From: an uncultured Porphyromonadaceae bacterium
GTDB taxonomy: Bacteria; Bacteroidota; Bacteroidia; Bacteroidales; Muribaculaceae
Assembly: GCA_947175495.1 (NCBI GenBank)
Contig: CAMWNB010000005.1
Span: 19,025 to 83,024, forward strand
Reading direction: 5' to 3'
Length of the DNA: 64,000 bases
Made by a program: the position numbers and the translations under genes. How positions within the stretch are numbered: the first letter of the stretch is position 1; the number at the start of each line of letters is the position of its first letter. The notes beneath the pieces were generated by a model. That model had not been told where the DNA came from. It did not search any database and worked only from the letters and a program-made list of their open reading frames with translations. This document shows positions 8,026 to 17,600 of the stretch, in pieces.

Positions 8026-9285
8026 TTAGCGGTTGAGAACTTTATTGTAGATGTCGATGACCTTTTGACCGGCCTTGTCCCAGGTGATCCGGGCCACTTC
8101 CTTGAGGCCTTCCTCCCGCAGCTGGTTGTACATGGCGGGGTAGGTGATTATCGAGTGGATGGCGTCGGCCATCGCGTCGATGTCCCAGTAGTCGGTCTTG
8201 ATCACGTTGTGCAGGATTTCGGCGCAGCCGCTCTGCTTGGAGATGATGGAGGGCACGCCCATCTGCATGGCCTCCAGCGGCGAGATGCCGAACGGCTCGC
8301 TCACCGACGGCATGATGTACACGTCGCTCGCTTTCAGCATTTCGTACACCTGCTTGCCTTTCTGGAAGCCGGGGAAGTGGAAGCGGTCGGCGATTCCGCG
8401 GTCGGCGGCAAGTTTTATCATCTTGTCCATCATGTCGCCGCTGCCGGCCATGACGAAGCGCACGTTGTGGCACAGGCGCAGCACTTTCACCGCGGCCTCG
8501 ACGAAGTATTCGGGGCCTTTCTGCATGGTGATGCGTCCCAGGAAGGTCACGATCTTTTCCTTGGGTTTCTCCACCTGCACGTCGAGCAGTTCCTGCGACA
8601 GCGGCACCACGGCGTTGTGCACCGTAGTCACCTTCGCGGGGTCTATGCCGTACTTTTCGATGACGGTGCGGCGTGTCAGCTCGCTCACGGTGATGATGTG
8701 GTCGGCGTGCAGCATGCCGTCGCGCTCGATGCCGAACACTGTCGGGTTGACGTTGCCGCGCGAGCGGTCGTAGTCGGTGGCGTGCACGTGTATCACCAGC
8801 GGCTTGCCTGTCACCTGCTTGGCGTGGATGCCGGCAGGGTAGGTGAGCCAGTCGTGGGAGTGGATGATATCGCATGGCACCGTGCGTGCTATCACGCCGG
8901 CGGCTATCGAGTAGTTGTTTATCTCCTCAAGCAGGTTGTCGGGATATCGGCCCGAGAACTCTATGCATCCCAGGTCGTTGAGGCGCATGTAGTTGAAGTC
9001 GGCGTAGATGTGGTCGCGCAGGCGGAAATAGAGGTCGGGATCCATGTATTTTCCTATGCGCTCCTGCACATAGTCGCGGTTGACATCGCGCCAGGCCACC
9101 GGCACCTGGGAGGCGCCGATGATGCGCGCGAAGTCGCGGTCCTCGTCGCCCCAAGGCTTCGGAATCACGAAGTCTATTTCCATGTTGCCGCACTCCCACA
9201 TGCCTTTTGTCAGGCCGTAGCTTGCGGTGCCAAGTCCGCCGAGGATGTGAGGTGGGAATTCCCAGCCGAACATTAAAGCTTTCAT
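8026..9285 (-). CDS. Glycosyltransferase, glycogen synthase-like
   Basis: This 419-residue GT-B fold enzyme has an N-terminal FPPHILGGLGTASYGL nucleotide-sugar loop and a C-terminal SEPFGISPLEAMQMG motif carrying the E-x7-E pair typical of GT4/GT5 retaining glucosyltransferases. VTFLGRITMQKGPEYFVEA opens the second Rossmann domain. In Bacteroidetes this protein sits between a GH133 debranching enzyme and a GH57 protein and is annotated as a glycogen/starch synthase, and the same order is seen here. Expected role: transfer of glucose from UDP- or ADP-glucose to alpha-glucan in the cytoplasm. It starts 34 bases after the debranching enzyme. The sugar donor is not determined. Confidence 0.85.
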   Translation of the reverse strand: MKALMFGWEFPPHILGGLGTASYGLTKGMWECGNMEIDFVIPKPWGDEDRDFARIIGASQVPVAWRDVNRDYVQERIGKYMDPDLYFRLRDHIYADFNYMRLNDLGCIEFSGRYPDNLLEEINNYSIAAGVIARTVPCDIIHSHDWLTYPAGIHAKQVTGKPLVIHVHATDYDRSRGNVNPTVFGIERDGMLHADHIITVSELTRRTVIEKYGIDPAKVTTVHNAVVPLSQELLDVQVEKPKEKIVTFLGRITMQKGPEYFVEAAVKVLRLCHNVRFVMAGSGDMMDKMIKLAADRGIADRFHFPGFQKGKQVYEMLKASDVYIMPSVSEPFGISPLEAMQMGVPSIISKQSGCAEILHNVIKTDYWDIDAMADAIHSIITYPAMYNQLREEGLKEVARITWDKAGQKVIDIYNKVLNR

Positions 9286-9319
9286 AGTCTTGTCTATTGT
9301 GTTGTGGCGGATTGGTGGG

Positions 9320-11266
9320 TTATACGTTGAGTTTCTTAAGAGTGCGCAGGGTGCGCAGCACCTCGGCCACGTTTGTGGCGTGGCTGACGGCGCCTCGGCC
9401 GGCGAACGGAGGGTTGCCGTCGTAGAGCTGCGACAGCGAGCCTATGCAGCCCTGGCTCATCTCGTCTTCGAAACCTATGAGCATGCGGTCGATGTAGGCC
9501 ACGCCGCTCATGCCGAACACGCGCAGGTAGGCGTCGGCGTAGAAGCCCATGAGCCACGGGCGTGCCGGCCCCTGGTGCATGGCGAGCTCGCGTTCCTCGG
9601 GCGAGCCCAGATAGAATGGCCGGTAGCCGTAGCTTCGCGGCGACAGCGAGCGAAGTCCTTTGGGTGTCAGCAGCTCGCGCGTCACCACGTCGAGGACGCC
9701 CTTGCGCTGGCGGCGGTCGAGCGGCGAGTAGTCAAGGCCGATGGCCACAGCCATGTTGGGGCGCACGGCCGGGTCGGCGTATGTGCCGTCCACGTAGTCG
9801 TAGAGGTAGCCGGCGTCGTTGAGGAATGTGTCGATGAAAGGCTGGCGCATGCGCTCGGCGGCATCGGTCCATCGCTGCACGCGTGCGGCGTCGATGCCGG
9901 CGCTTTCGCCGAGCTTTGCGGCGAACACAAGTGCGTTGTACCATAGCGCGTTGAATTCCACAAGCATGCCCGAGCGCGGAATGACGGGACGTCCGTGCAG
10001 CATCGAGTTCATCCACGACACGGGCGTGGACGTGCCCAGTGTGTGCAGCAGGCCCGTCTGTGCGTCCACCCGCAGGTTGGGGTGGGCGTTGTCCAGAATG
10101 TAGTCGGCGATGCGGCCGGCCTCCTCGGCGTAGAGCGATGCGGCGGCCTCGCGGCCCTGGCTTTTGTCGTACTGCTGCATGGCCCACATGGCCCACAGGG
10201 GAATGTCCGGCAGGTCGATGCCGTGCAGGCGGCTGTGTGTCTCGCCCGTGGCCAGGAAGTTGTCGAGCGCCCGCAGGGCCGTTGCCATTATGCGGCGGTA
10301 GTCGTCCAGGTGGTCGATGGCGAGTGTCAGACCCGGGAGTGCCATGAACGTGTTGCGTGCCAGCACCACTCCCCAGGGGAAGCCGCTGATGACGAACATG
10401 TCCTCGCCGTCGCGCACATAGAATTGTTTTGCGGCGTTCTTGAGGCAGTTGTAGAAGCTTGTGCGGGGCGTGCGCGATGCAATCTCGCCCTCGTACATTT
10501 TCTTGAGCGAGGCCGGTTTCACGGGTGTCACGCCGGCCGAGAATATCACACTTTCACCTTTGCGCAGCGGCACTTCGAAGTAGCCGGGCACCCAGAGGTC
10601 CTCGCAGTAGGGGACGCCACGCTCGAGATCCTTTACATATTCAATGCCATTGTACCAGTTGGGCCGGTCGACCCACTGCGCCTTGCGGCTGAACTGCATG
10701 TAGAGCGTGGGGAAGCCGTCGTAGAGGCATGTGGCCACGCCGTTGTCGACGGGATCGATGGCGCGGTTGACGGCATCGTTGGCGACGCACAGTTCGTTGC
10801 TTTCGCGGAACGCGAGGAAGGGTTTGAACCGGAGTGTCGTGGCCGAGTGGGCGTCGACGAGTGTGTAGCGGATGAGGATGCGGTTCTCGTTGGAGATGAA
10901 GATTTTCTCTTTCGTGAGAATCACGCCTCCTACGCGGTAGGTCATTCGCGGCACGCTCTCGCAGTCGAACTCGCGGATGTACTTGTGGCCTGCGGGTGAT
11001 ATGACACCGCCGCGGTAGCGGTGCAGCCCCAGGTTGAACTCCGCGCCGTGCTGAATCACGGTTTCGTCAAGGCTCGACAGCAGGACGTAGCTTCGGTTGT
11101 CCTTCTCCGGGATGGGAATCACAAGCAATCCGTGTTGCTTGCGGGTGTTGCATCCCGGTAGCGTTGAGCAGTGGTAGGCGCCCGCCTGATTGGTGCGGAG
11201 CATCTCCTTTGTCAGCGACTGGTCGAGGTTGATGAGCAGGTTTTTGTCAAACTTCAGGTAGCTCAT
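9320..11266 (-). CDS. Glycogen debranching enzyme (GH133-type amylo-alpha-1,6-glucosidase)
   Basis: This 648-residue protein has an N-terminal debranching-enzyme domain (about residues 1-240, opening MSYLKFDKNLLINLDQSLTK) and a C-terminal (alpha/alpha)6 GDE_C domain starting near the FPWGVVLARNTFMALPGLTLA segment. The family removes alpha-1,6-linked glucose at glycogen branch points. The DLPDIPLWAMWAMQQYD and HQGPARPWLMGFYADAYLRV segments are typical of the catalytic barrel. There is no signal peptide, so it is cytoplasmic. It is the first gene of a three-gene operon with a clear promoter upstream. Together the operon can lengthen, trim and debranch storage glucan. Confidence 0.9.
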   Translation of the reverse strand: MSYLKFDKNLLINLDQSLTKEMLRTNQAGAYHCSTLPGCNTRKQHGLLVIPIPEKDNRSYVLLSSLDETVIQHGAEFNLGLHRYRGGVISPAGHKYIREFDCESVPRMTYRVGGVILTKEKIFISNENRILIRYTLVDAHSATTLRFKPFLAFRESNELCVANDAVNRAIDPVDNGVATCLYDGFPTLYMQFSRKAQWVDRPNWYNGIEYVKDLERGVPYCEDLWVPGYFEVPLRKGESVIFSAGVTPVKPASLKKMYEGEIASRTPRTSFYNCLKNAAKQFYVRDGEDMFVISGFPWGVVLARNTFMALPGLTLAIDHLDDYRRIMATALRALDNFLATGETHSRLHGIDLPDIPLWAMWAMQQYDKSQGREAAASLYAEEAGRIADYILDNAHPNLRVDAQTGLLHTLGTSTPVSWMNSMLHGRPVIPRSGMLVEFNALWYNALVFAAKLGESAGIDAARVQRWTDAAERMRQPFIDTFLNDAGYLYDYVDGTYADPAVRPNMAVAIGLDYSPLDRRQRKGVLDVVTRELLTPKGLRSLSPRSYGYRPFYLGSPEERELAMHQGPARPWLMGFYADAYLRVFGMSGVAYIDRMLIGFEDEMSQGCIGSLSQLYDGNPPFAGRGAVSHATNVAEVLRTLRTLKKLNV

Positions 11267-11307
11267 TTGATTATGTTAAGGATTTTGATGGTTTCGATAA
11301 AGATGCA

Positions 11308-11339
11308 CGAATTTACATACAAAAAACGAACCTCGCAAA
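11308..11339 (-). promoter_or_regulatory. Promoter of the glycogen operon
   Basis: On the minus strand TTTG (11339-11336) is followed after exactly 20 bases by TAAATTCG (11315-11308), which matches TAnnTTTG at seven of eight positions. The leader would be about 40 bases. Confidence 0.6.
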
Positions 11340-11689
11340 CTTTAGTTTGAAAAAATTAACGAATCTGTGTCATTTTTCTCTGTCCGATGTTGTCAAACAT
11401 AGCTTCGCGGCAGGAGCTCAATGAACAGAAGGACAGGACAGGGCGATGCGCTGCCATCCGGGCGGTCGCGGGCGTCGTTGGCCGACGGCGATGTGGACGT
11501 CGCCGCGCCACCGGCCCGGGAGGCGTGGGTTTGCGGGGAGACTGCCGTGTGGGGCGGGGTGCCAAAAATCTACTGCCGGTGCGGGATCGGCGGCATTTTG
11601 TCGTGGGCGTGATGCTGTGTTTTGGGTGTGTTTTTGCCAAGAATACTTGTTTCATATCGACAAAATGTAAAATTTTTTTCAGAAAAATG
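11340..11689. other. Intergenic stretch with no recognisable gene
   Basis: This gap between the divergent glycogen operon and the M6 protease holds open frames on both strands, but their translations are low-complexity Arg/Pro-rich and look like products of GC-rich noncoding DNA. A GC-rich block (about 11440-11610) sits between AT-rich flanks. I see no tRNA, no repeat and no clear terminator. Confidence 0.5.
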
Positions 11690-11720
11690 TTGCAGATAAC
11701 ATTTAATTAACATAACTTTG
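11690..11720 (+). promoter_or_regulatory. Promoter of the M6 protease gene
   Basis: TTG (11690-11692) is followed after 20 bases by TAACTTTG (11713-11720), a full -7 match. The start codon is at 11756, giving a leader of roughly 30 bases. Confidence 0.65.
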
Positions 11721-11755
11721 TAACCGCTAACAAGAACCAGAGTGCATAGACAAAA

Positions 11756-14548
11756 ATGTATAAAGTTTCCAAATTTGCCCTTACATTAATCATTGCGGCC
11801 GCAGCACCGGCCGCTCTCGCCGTGCCGGCCAAGCCCGGACTGCTGACAGTGACGCAGGCCGACGGCACATCCCTGCAGGTGCGCCTCATGGGCGACGAAC
11901 GTTCGCATTTCTATCTTACCGAGGATGGCTATCTGCTTCAGAACGACAAAGACACATATTATTATGCCGATGTCGACGATTCCGGCGCCATAGTGCGCAG
12001 CAACATCCGCGCCGTCGACGCGCGCCTGCGCGACGGTGTGGCCCGTCAGTATCTCAGCAAGGTAGACATGACACGGGCCTATGAAAAGATGAACGCGCGC
12101 GCCGAGTGCGAGACCGCCACTTTCAGTTCCGCGCCGCGCCGCGGCCCCGGTCTTTTCCCCGGCACCCATTTTCCCTCCATGGGCAAGCAGAAAGGTCTCG
12201 TGGTGCTTGTGGAGTACACCGACACCAAGTTCAACACCGCCTACGACCCCGCCGACTATTTCGCCAGGATGCTCAACGAGCCGGGATTCAGCGACTACAG
12301 CGCCACAGGCTCGGCCGTAGACTTTTTCCGCGAGAGCAGCATGGGACAGTTCGAGCCGGAGTTCGATGTGTACGGTCCCATCACACTGTCGCGCAACATG
12401 GCCTACTACGGCGGCAACGACTGGTACGGCAACGACAGTAATCCCCAGAAGATGGTCATCGAGGCCTGCCAGCAGCTCGACGCTACGGTGGACTTCTCCC
12501 AGTATGACCGCGACGGCGACGGCTATATAGACAATGTGTTCGTGTTCTACGCGGGCCGCGGCGAGGCCAGCGGCGGCTCGGCCGACACGGTGTGGCCTCA
12601 TTCCTGGGACGTGTCGGCGGCGGAGTCCGTCACCTACACCTTCGACGGAGTGATACTCGACCACTACGCCTGCTCCAACGAGTGGGAGGGCAGCCGCCCC
12701 GACGGCGTCGGCACTTTCGTGCACGAGTTCAGCCATGTGATGGGTCTTCCCGACCTTTACGCCACGAGCTACACCTCGGCGTTCACTCCCGGCGCGTGGA
12801 GCGCCATGGACTACGGCCCCTATAACAACAACGGCTGCACTCCGCCCCTCTATTCGGCCTACGAGCGCTATTCCCTCGGCTGGATAGAGCCGCTGCCTAT
12901 CGGCGGCCCCATCAACGCCACGCTTTATCCCATAGGCACAAACCAGGCCGGCATCATCGCCACCGGCGACCCCGAGGAGTACTTCCTCGTGGAGAACCGC
13001 CAGCAGACCGGCTGGGACACCTACATCCCCGGCCACGGCATGCTGGTGTGGCATGTGGACTACGACAGCTATGTGTGGTCGCGCAACGTGGTCAACAACA
13101 CCGCTTCCCACCAGTATGTCGACATCGAAGAGGCCGACGGCATCCAGAGCGAATCCACCCGCGCGGGCGACGCCTTCCCCGGCACATCCGGCAAGACATC
13201 CTTCACCGCCACCACCAGTCCTGCCATGAAGACATGGGCCGGCACGGGTCTTGACTTCCCCATCACCGACATAGCGGAAAGCGCCGACGGCATCATCACC
13301 TTCAAGGTGTGCGGCGGCCATGAACCGCTCGCGCCCACGACTGCCCTCGAGCCCGGGAATATCGCCGCCGAGAGCTTCGTGGCCCGCTGGGAGGACGCCG
13401 GCGAGGACGCCAGCTATGTGCTCAGCGTTTACTCCTATGCCGACGGCGGCGGCTCAGCGGCCCCGGCGGCGGCCGGCGACAGGAAAATCTATGTGGAGGG
13501 CTACCGCGCCCTGCGCCTGAGCGGCGTCACCTCCTGCGAGGTGACCGGCCTGGAAGCCGAGACCGACTATTACTACACCGTGGCTGTGGGCAACGGCTGG
13601 GAACAGAGCGAGCCGAGCAATGAAATCGGTGTGTTCACCGGGCGCCTGCCCATCAGCCGCCGCGCCGTCGTGGCCGAGGAAGCCGACGCCATCACCTCCG
13701 AAGGCTTCACCGCCTGCTGGCAGCCCCTTGAGGACGCAGCGTCGTACGTCCTCACCGTCTACACCAAAGAATGGGGCGCACCCATAGAGGACGGCTGCGA
13801 CTTCGCCGACGGCGTCGACGCCCTTCCCGCCGGCTGGACCTCGACCAGCGGCAGCGCCTACGCCAACACCGCCTACAGCGGCGCCGCCGTGCCGGCTCTG
13901 CGTCTCGGCGTCACCGGCGACTGCATCGACACCCCCGAATATGCCGACGGCGTGCGCAGCCTCAGCTTCTGGCACCGCGGCAACGGCACCGCCGACACCG
14001 ACCGCATCACCATCAGCGCCCTCGCCGGCGGCAAGTGGACAGTGGTGGCTCAGCTGCCGATAGTCACCGACAAGGGCGGCTCCACCGTAGAACTCTCCGC
14101 CGACGAAATACCCGCTTCGGCCACCGCCATGCGCATCGAATTCCTGCGCACGGAAGCCAAGGGCGCACTTGCCGTCGACGACATCACGGTGGGCCACGGC
14201 ATCACTTTCACCAACGTGCCCGTGGAAGGACTCACCGACTATCCCGCCGGCAGCGGCACCACCTGCGAGGTGGCCGGCCTGAAGGCCGAGACCGACTACT
14301 ACTACACCGTCAGCGCCCTCAGCGACGACGGCACTCTCCGCTCGCTCCCCTCGCAGGAGATAGCCGTCACGACCGGCGCGCCTCAGAGCGGCATCGCCGA
14401 CATCACCTCTACCGAAGCCGACGCCCCCGTGGAGTACTTCAACCTCCAGGGCATCCGCATCGACCGGCCCGCGGCAGGGCAGGTGGTGATCCGCCGCCAG
14501 GGCACCTCGGTGCGGAAAATAATAATCAATCAAACGGCCAATCCATAG
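11756..14548 (+). CDS. Secreted M6-family metalloprotease with fibronectin III and nested jelly-roll domains
   Basis: This 930-residue exported zinc protease resembles the immune inhibitor A (M6) family. A signal peptide covers about residues 1-22. The zinc site HEFSHVMGLPD is at residues 323-333 (His323, Glu324, His327, Asp333), with a Met-turn WSAMDYG at 348-354 and a Ca-binding DRDGDGYID loop at 251-259 that is common in M6 enzymes. After the protease (to ~520) comes one FN3 domain (~525-629) and a second FN3 (~632-875) interrupted by a jelly-roll segment (~677-815). The last ~50 residues (EYFNLQGIRI to VRKIIIN) resemble a Bacteroidales C-terminal sorting signal. It probably cleaves host or dietary protein outside the cell. 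Two giant adhesin-like genes follow. Confidence 0.88.
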   Translation: MYKVSKFALTLIIAAAAPAALAVPAKPGLLTVTQADGTSLQVRLMGDERSHFYLTEDGYLLQNDKDTYYYADVDDSGAIVRSNIRAVDARLRDGVARQYLSKVDMTRAYEKMNARAECETATFSSAPRRGPGLFPGTHFPSMGKQKGLVVLVEYTDTKFNTAYDPADYFARMLNEPGFSDYSATGSAVDFFRESSMGQFEPEFDVYGPITLSRNMAYYGGNDWYGNDSNPQKMVIEACQQLDATVDFSQYDRDGDGYIDNVFVFYAGRGEASGGSADTVWPHSWDVSAAESVTYTFDGVILDHYACSNEWEGSRPDGVGTFVHEFSHVMGLPDLYATSYTSAFTPGAWSAMDYGPYNNNGCTPPLYSAYERYSLGWIEPLPIGGPINATLYPIGTNQAGIIATGDPEEYFLVENRQQTGWDTYIPGHGMLVWHVDYDSYVWSRNVVNNTASHQYVDIEEADGIQSESTRAGDAFPGTSGKTSFTATTSPAMKTWAGTGLDFPITDIAESADGIITFKVCGGHEPLAPTTALEPGNIAAESFVARWEDAGEDASYVLSVYSYADGGGSAAPAAAGDRKIYVEGYRALRLSGVTSCEVTGLEAETDYYYTVAVGNGWEQSEPSNEIGVFTGRLPISRRAVVAEEADAITSEGFTACWQPLEDAASYVLTVYTKEWGAPIEDGCDFADGVDALPAGWTSTSGSAYANTAYSGAAVPALRLGVTGDCIDTPEYADGVRSLSFWHRGNGTADTDRITISALAGGKWTVVAQLPIVTDKGGSTVELSADEIPASATAMRIEFLRTEAKGALAVDDITVGHGITFTNVPVEGLTDYPAGSGTTCEVAGLKAETDYYYTVSALSDDGTLRSLPSQEIAVTTGAPQSGIADITSTEADAPVEYFNLQGIRIDRPAAGQVVIRRQGTSVRKIIINQTANP

Positions 14549-14630
14549 GCCATAGACTTTAAAACTTCAGACGCGGGCGCAGCCCGATTGAGCAAGGCAA
14601 AAGCACACAACTAAATATTTATTTCCCGAT

Positions 14631-14668
14631 GTGTCCGGACCGTTAATCGGTTTCGACGGTCCGGACAC
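14631..14668 (+). other. Perfect 13-bp hairpin in the leader of the first adhesin-like gene
   Basis: Arms 14631-14643 (GTGTCCGGACCGT) and 14656-14668 are perfectly complementary around a 12-base loop. It ends 29 bases before the next start codon and has no T run, so it is not a standard terminator. It could stabilise the mRNA, mark a processing site or be a protein-binding palindrome. Confidence 0.6.
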
Positions 14669-14697
14669 TTAACAAAAGAAACCATCAGTCACATACA

Positions 14698-17600
14698 ATG
14701 AAGAAAATTCTATCTCTTGTTTCTTCAGCGGCGCTCGCAGTAGCCGTGGCTATGCCCGCTCCGGCCGCCGCACAGACTATGAAAAAGCTCAGCAGCGAGC
14801 GCTCCGGCCGCGCTGTGGAGCAGACTGTGCAGGCCCGTCAGTCCACGCCCAAGGGACTTCAGACGGCCAGGACACGCACCATGTCCACGCCCTCGCTCAA
14901 CCGTGCGATGAAGGCCGTCAGCATGCGTACTACGTCGAAGAGCCTCCGGGCCGCAGCCGCCGAAGGCACGCTCCCCGACTTGCAGGGTAACGTCATATTC
15001 AACGACGCTTACTCGCAGTCCAACCCCGTCGCCGGCCTCTATAAGATAGTGGAAGGCGCCACCGACCTCCTCTTCCTCGGCCCGTCGGGCAACTACGGCG
15101 GCGTGGCAGTGGACGGCGTGTACTATGCCACGCAGTATGTAAATTACGGCTGGTTCGCCTTCACGACCATCAGCGCCTACGATCTGGAAACACAGACACT
15201 GATAGGCACGTTCGACGGCGATTTCGACAATCTCGCCGTTGCCGGCCCCGTCGTGGACCCCACCACCGGCGACGTGTATGCCATCACCTATAATGCCAAC
15301 GGCGACGGCCTGCAGCTGTCCAAGATCGTGTACACCACCGAGTCCGCCACTACAACGGCCATCGGCACAATGACCGGCAACTGGAACAGCCTCGTGTGTG
15401 ATGCCTCGGGCCAGCTCTACGGCATCAACTACAACGGCGTCACCTCCGGCAGTGACTTCACGGTGACGGAATCTTTCCTCAACAAAATCGACAAGGCCAC
15501 CGGCGCTGTCACCCTCATCGGCGAGACCGGCCAGCTGCCCCAGTACCTCTCGTCGGCCGCCATCGACACCAAGAGCGGCCGCATGTTCTGGAATGTGTGC
15601 GGTCCCGACGAAAGCGGCATCATCTGTGAGGTGAACCTCACGACCGGCGCGGCCACGAAGCTCTTCGACCTCGAGTACAACGACGAGATCATGGGCATGT
15701 ACGTGTCGCAGCCCGCAGCCGAGGCAGACGCTCCCGCCATCGTGACCGGCCTGGAGGCGTCCTTCCCCGCCGGCGCTCTGAGCGGCACTGTCAGCTTCAC
15801 GGCTCCCACCACCCTTTTCGACGGCACAGCAGCCAGCGGCGCTCTGACCTATAAGGTGCTCGCCAACGGCGAAAGCGTGGCCACCGGCTCGACCACCTTC
15901 GGCGCAGCCGTGAGCGCTCCCGTCACCGTGGCGGCTGCCGGCGAATACACCTTCACTGTGACTGTGGCCAACGCCGCCGGCGACAGCCCCAAGGCCAAGA
16001 CCACCGTGTTCGTGGGCCGCGGCACTCCCGCCGCTCCCACCGCCACCCTCGCCTACGAAGGCGGCAAGATGAAGCTCTCGTGGACACCCGTGACCACCAC
16101 CGTCGAAGGCGGCTACATCAATCCCTCGGCCGTCACCTACAAGGTGACCCGCTATCCCGGCGCCGTCGTAGTGGCTGAAGCCACCAGCGCCACCACCTTC
16201 GAGGAGACCATCGCCGCACCCGTGGAAATCACCCAGTACTACTACACCGTCGAGGCCGATGCCGAAGGCGTACATTCCGCAACGGCAACTTCCAACACCG
16301 TCACCCTGGGCAGCATCGTGCCGCCCTACACCAACACCTTCGACGACGCTTCTGCCCTCAGCGGCTGGACCATCCTCGACGTGAACGGCGACGGCAAAAT
16401 GTGGACCGTTTACAGCGGCAAGGCCCGCATGAGCTATAACTCGAGCAAGGCCATGGACGACTGGATGATCACTCCTCCCATGCAGCTCGAGGCCGGCAAG
16501 GCCTACAAGGTGAGCTTCACTGCTTCCGCCGCCGGCACCAGCTTCCCCGAGCGTCTTGAGGTGAAGTGGGGCAACGCAGCCACTGCCGCCGCGATGACCA
16601 ACACCATCCTCGCGCCCACCGTGATCAGCGGCACTACGATGCAGGAGTTCTCCGACTATATCGTGCCCGAAGCCGATGGCGTCTACTATGTAGGTTTCCA
16701 CGGCATCTCCGACGCAGACATGTACTACCTCTACGTGGACGACCTCAGCATCGAAGCCGGCATCTCCTCCACCGCTCCCGGCGCAGCCACCGGTCTGAAG
16801 GCCACTCCCGACCCCAACGGCTCGTACAAGGCCACTGTAAGCTTCGTGACCCCGAGTGTCGACTTCAGCGGCGCTGCCCTGAGCAGCCTCGTCAAGGCCG
16901 AGCTCAGCCGCGACGGCAACGTGATCAAGACCTGGAACAACCCCGCCGCCGGTGCTGAACTCAGCTATGAGGACACCATGGACGAAGGCGGCACCGTCAG
17001 CTACACCGTAGTGTGCACGAACGCCTCCGGCAGCGGCAAACCCGCCACCATCTCCGCCTTCATCGGCGTAGACAAGCCCGCGGCTCCCACCAACGTCAAC
17101 GCCACCGAGACCTCAACCGACGGCAAGCTCCTCGTCACATGGGACGCTGTCACCACCGACCAGAACGGCAACCCCATCAACCCCAACCTCGTGAGCTACA
17201 CCGTGGCCACCTACGCAAGCGGCTGGGTGCCCGTGGAAGGCGGCCAGGATCTCCACACCACGAGCTTCGAATTCCAGGCTGTGCCCGCAGGTGAGCAGGA
17301 CTTCATCCAGGTGGCAGTGTTCGCATTCACCGACGGCGGCAATGCCGGCGCTGCTGCCGAGCAGGGTCTCATGGCCGTGGGCACTCCGTTCGCCGGTCTG
17401 GAAGAAAGCTTCGCCGACGGCACGCTCAGCTATCCCTTCGGCACCGGTTTCGCCGAGAACACCCAGGGCGGCTGGAGCATTTACACGAATTCCGACCTCG
17501 GCATCGCTGCCCAGGACGGCGACAACGGCTTCGCAGGCATGAAGGGCAGCTATATCGACGACACCGCAGCTCTCTTCACCGGCAAGATCACTCTTGAAGG

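Noticed and set aside
6541..9276. A 911-codon open frame on the plus strand across the GH57 and glycosyltransferase genes
   Set aside because: It is antisense to two well-recognised genes. Its His/Val/Gly/Gln-rich translation is what the reverse strand of GC-rich coding DNA gives when Leu/Ser codons TTA, CTA and TCA are rare.
11356..11710. Small open frames of 60-107 codons on both strands in the gap before the M6 protease
   Set aside because: Low-complexity Arg/Pro/Gly translations, no ribosome site and no family resemblance.
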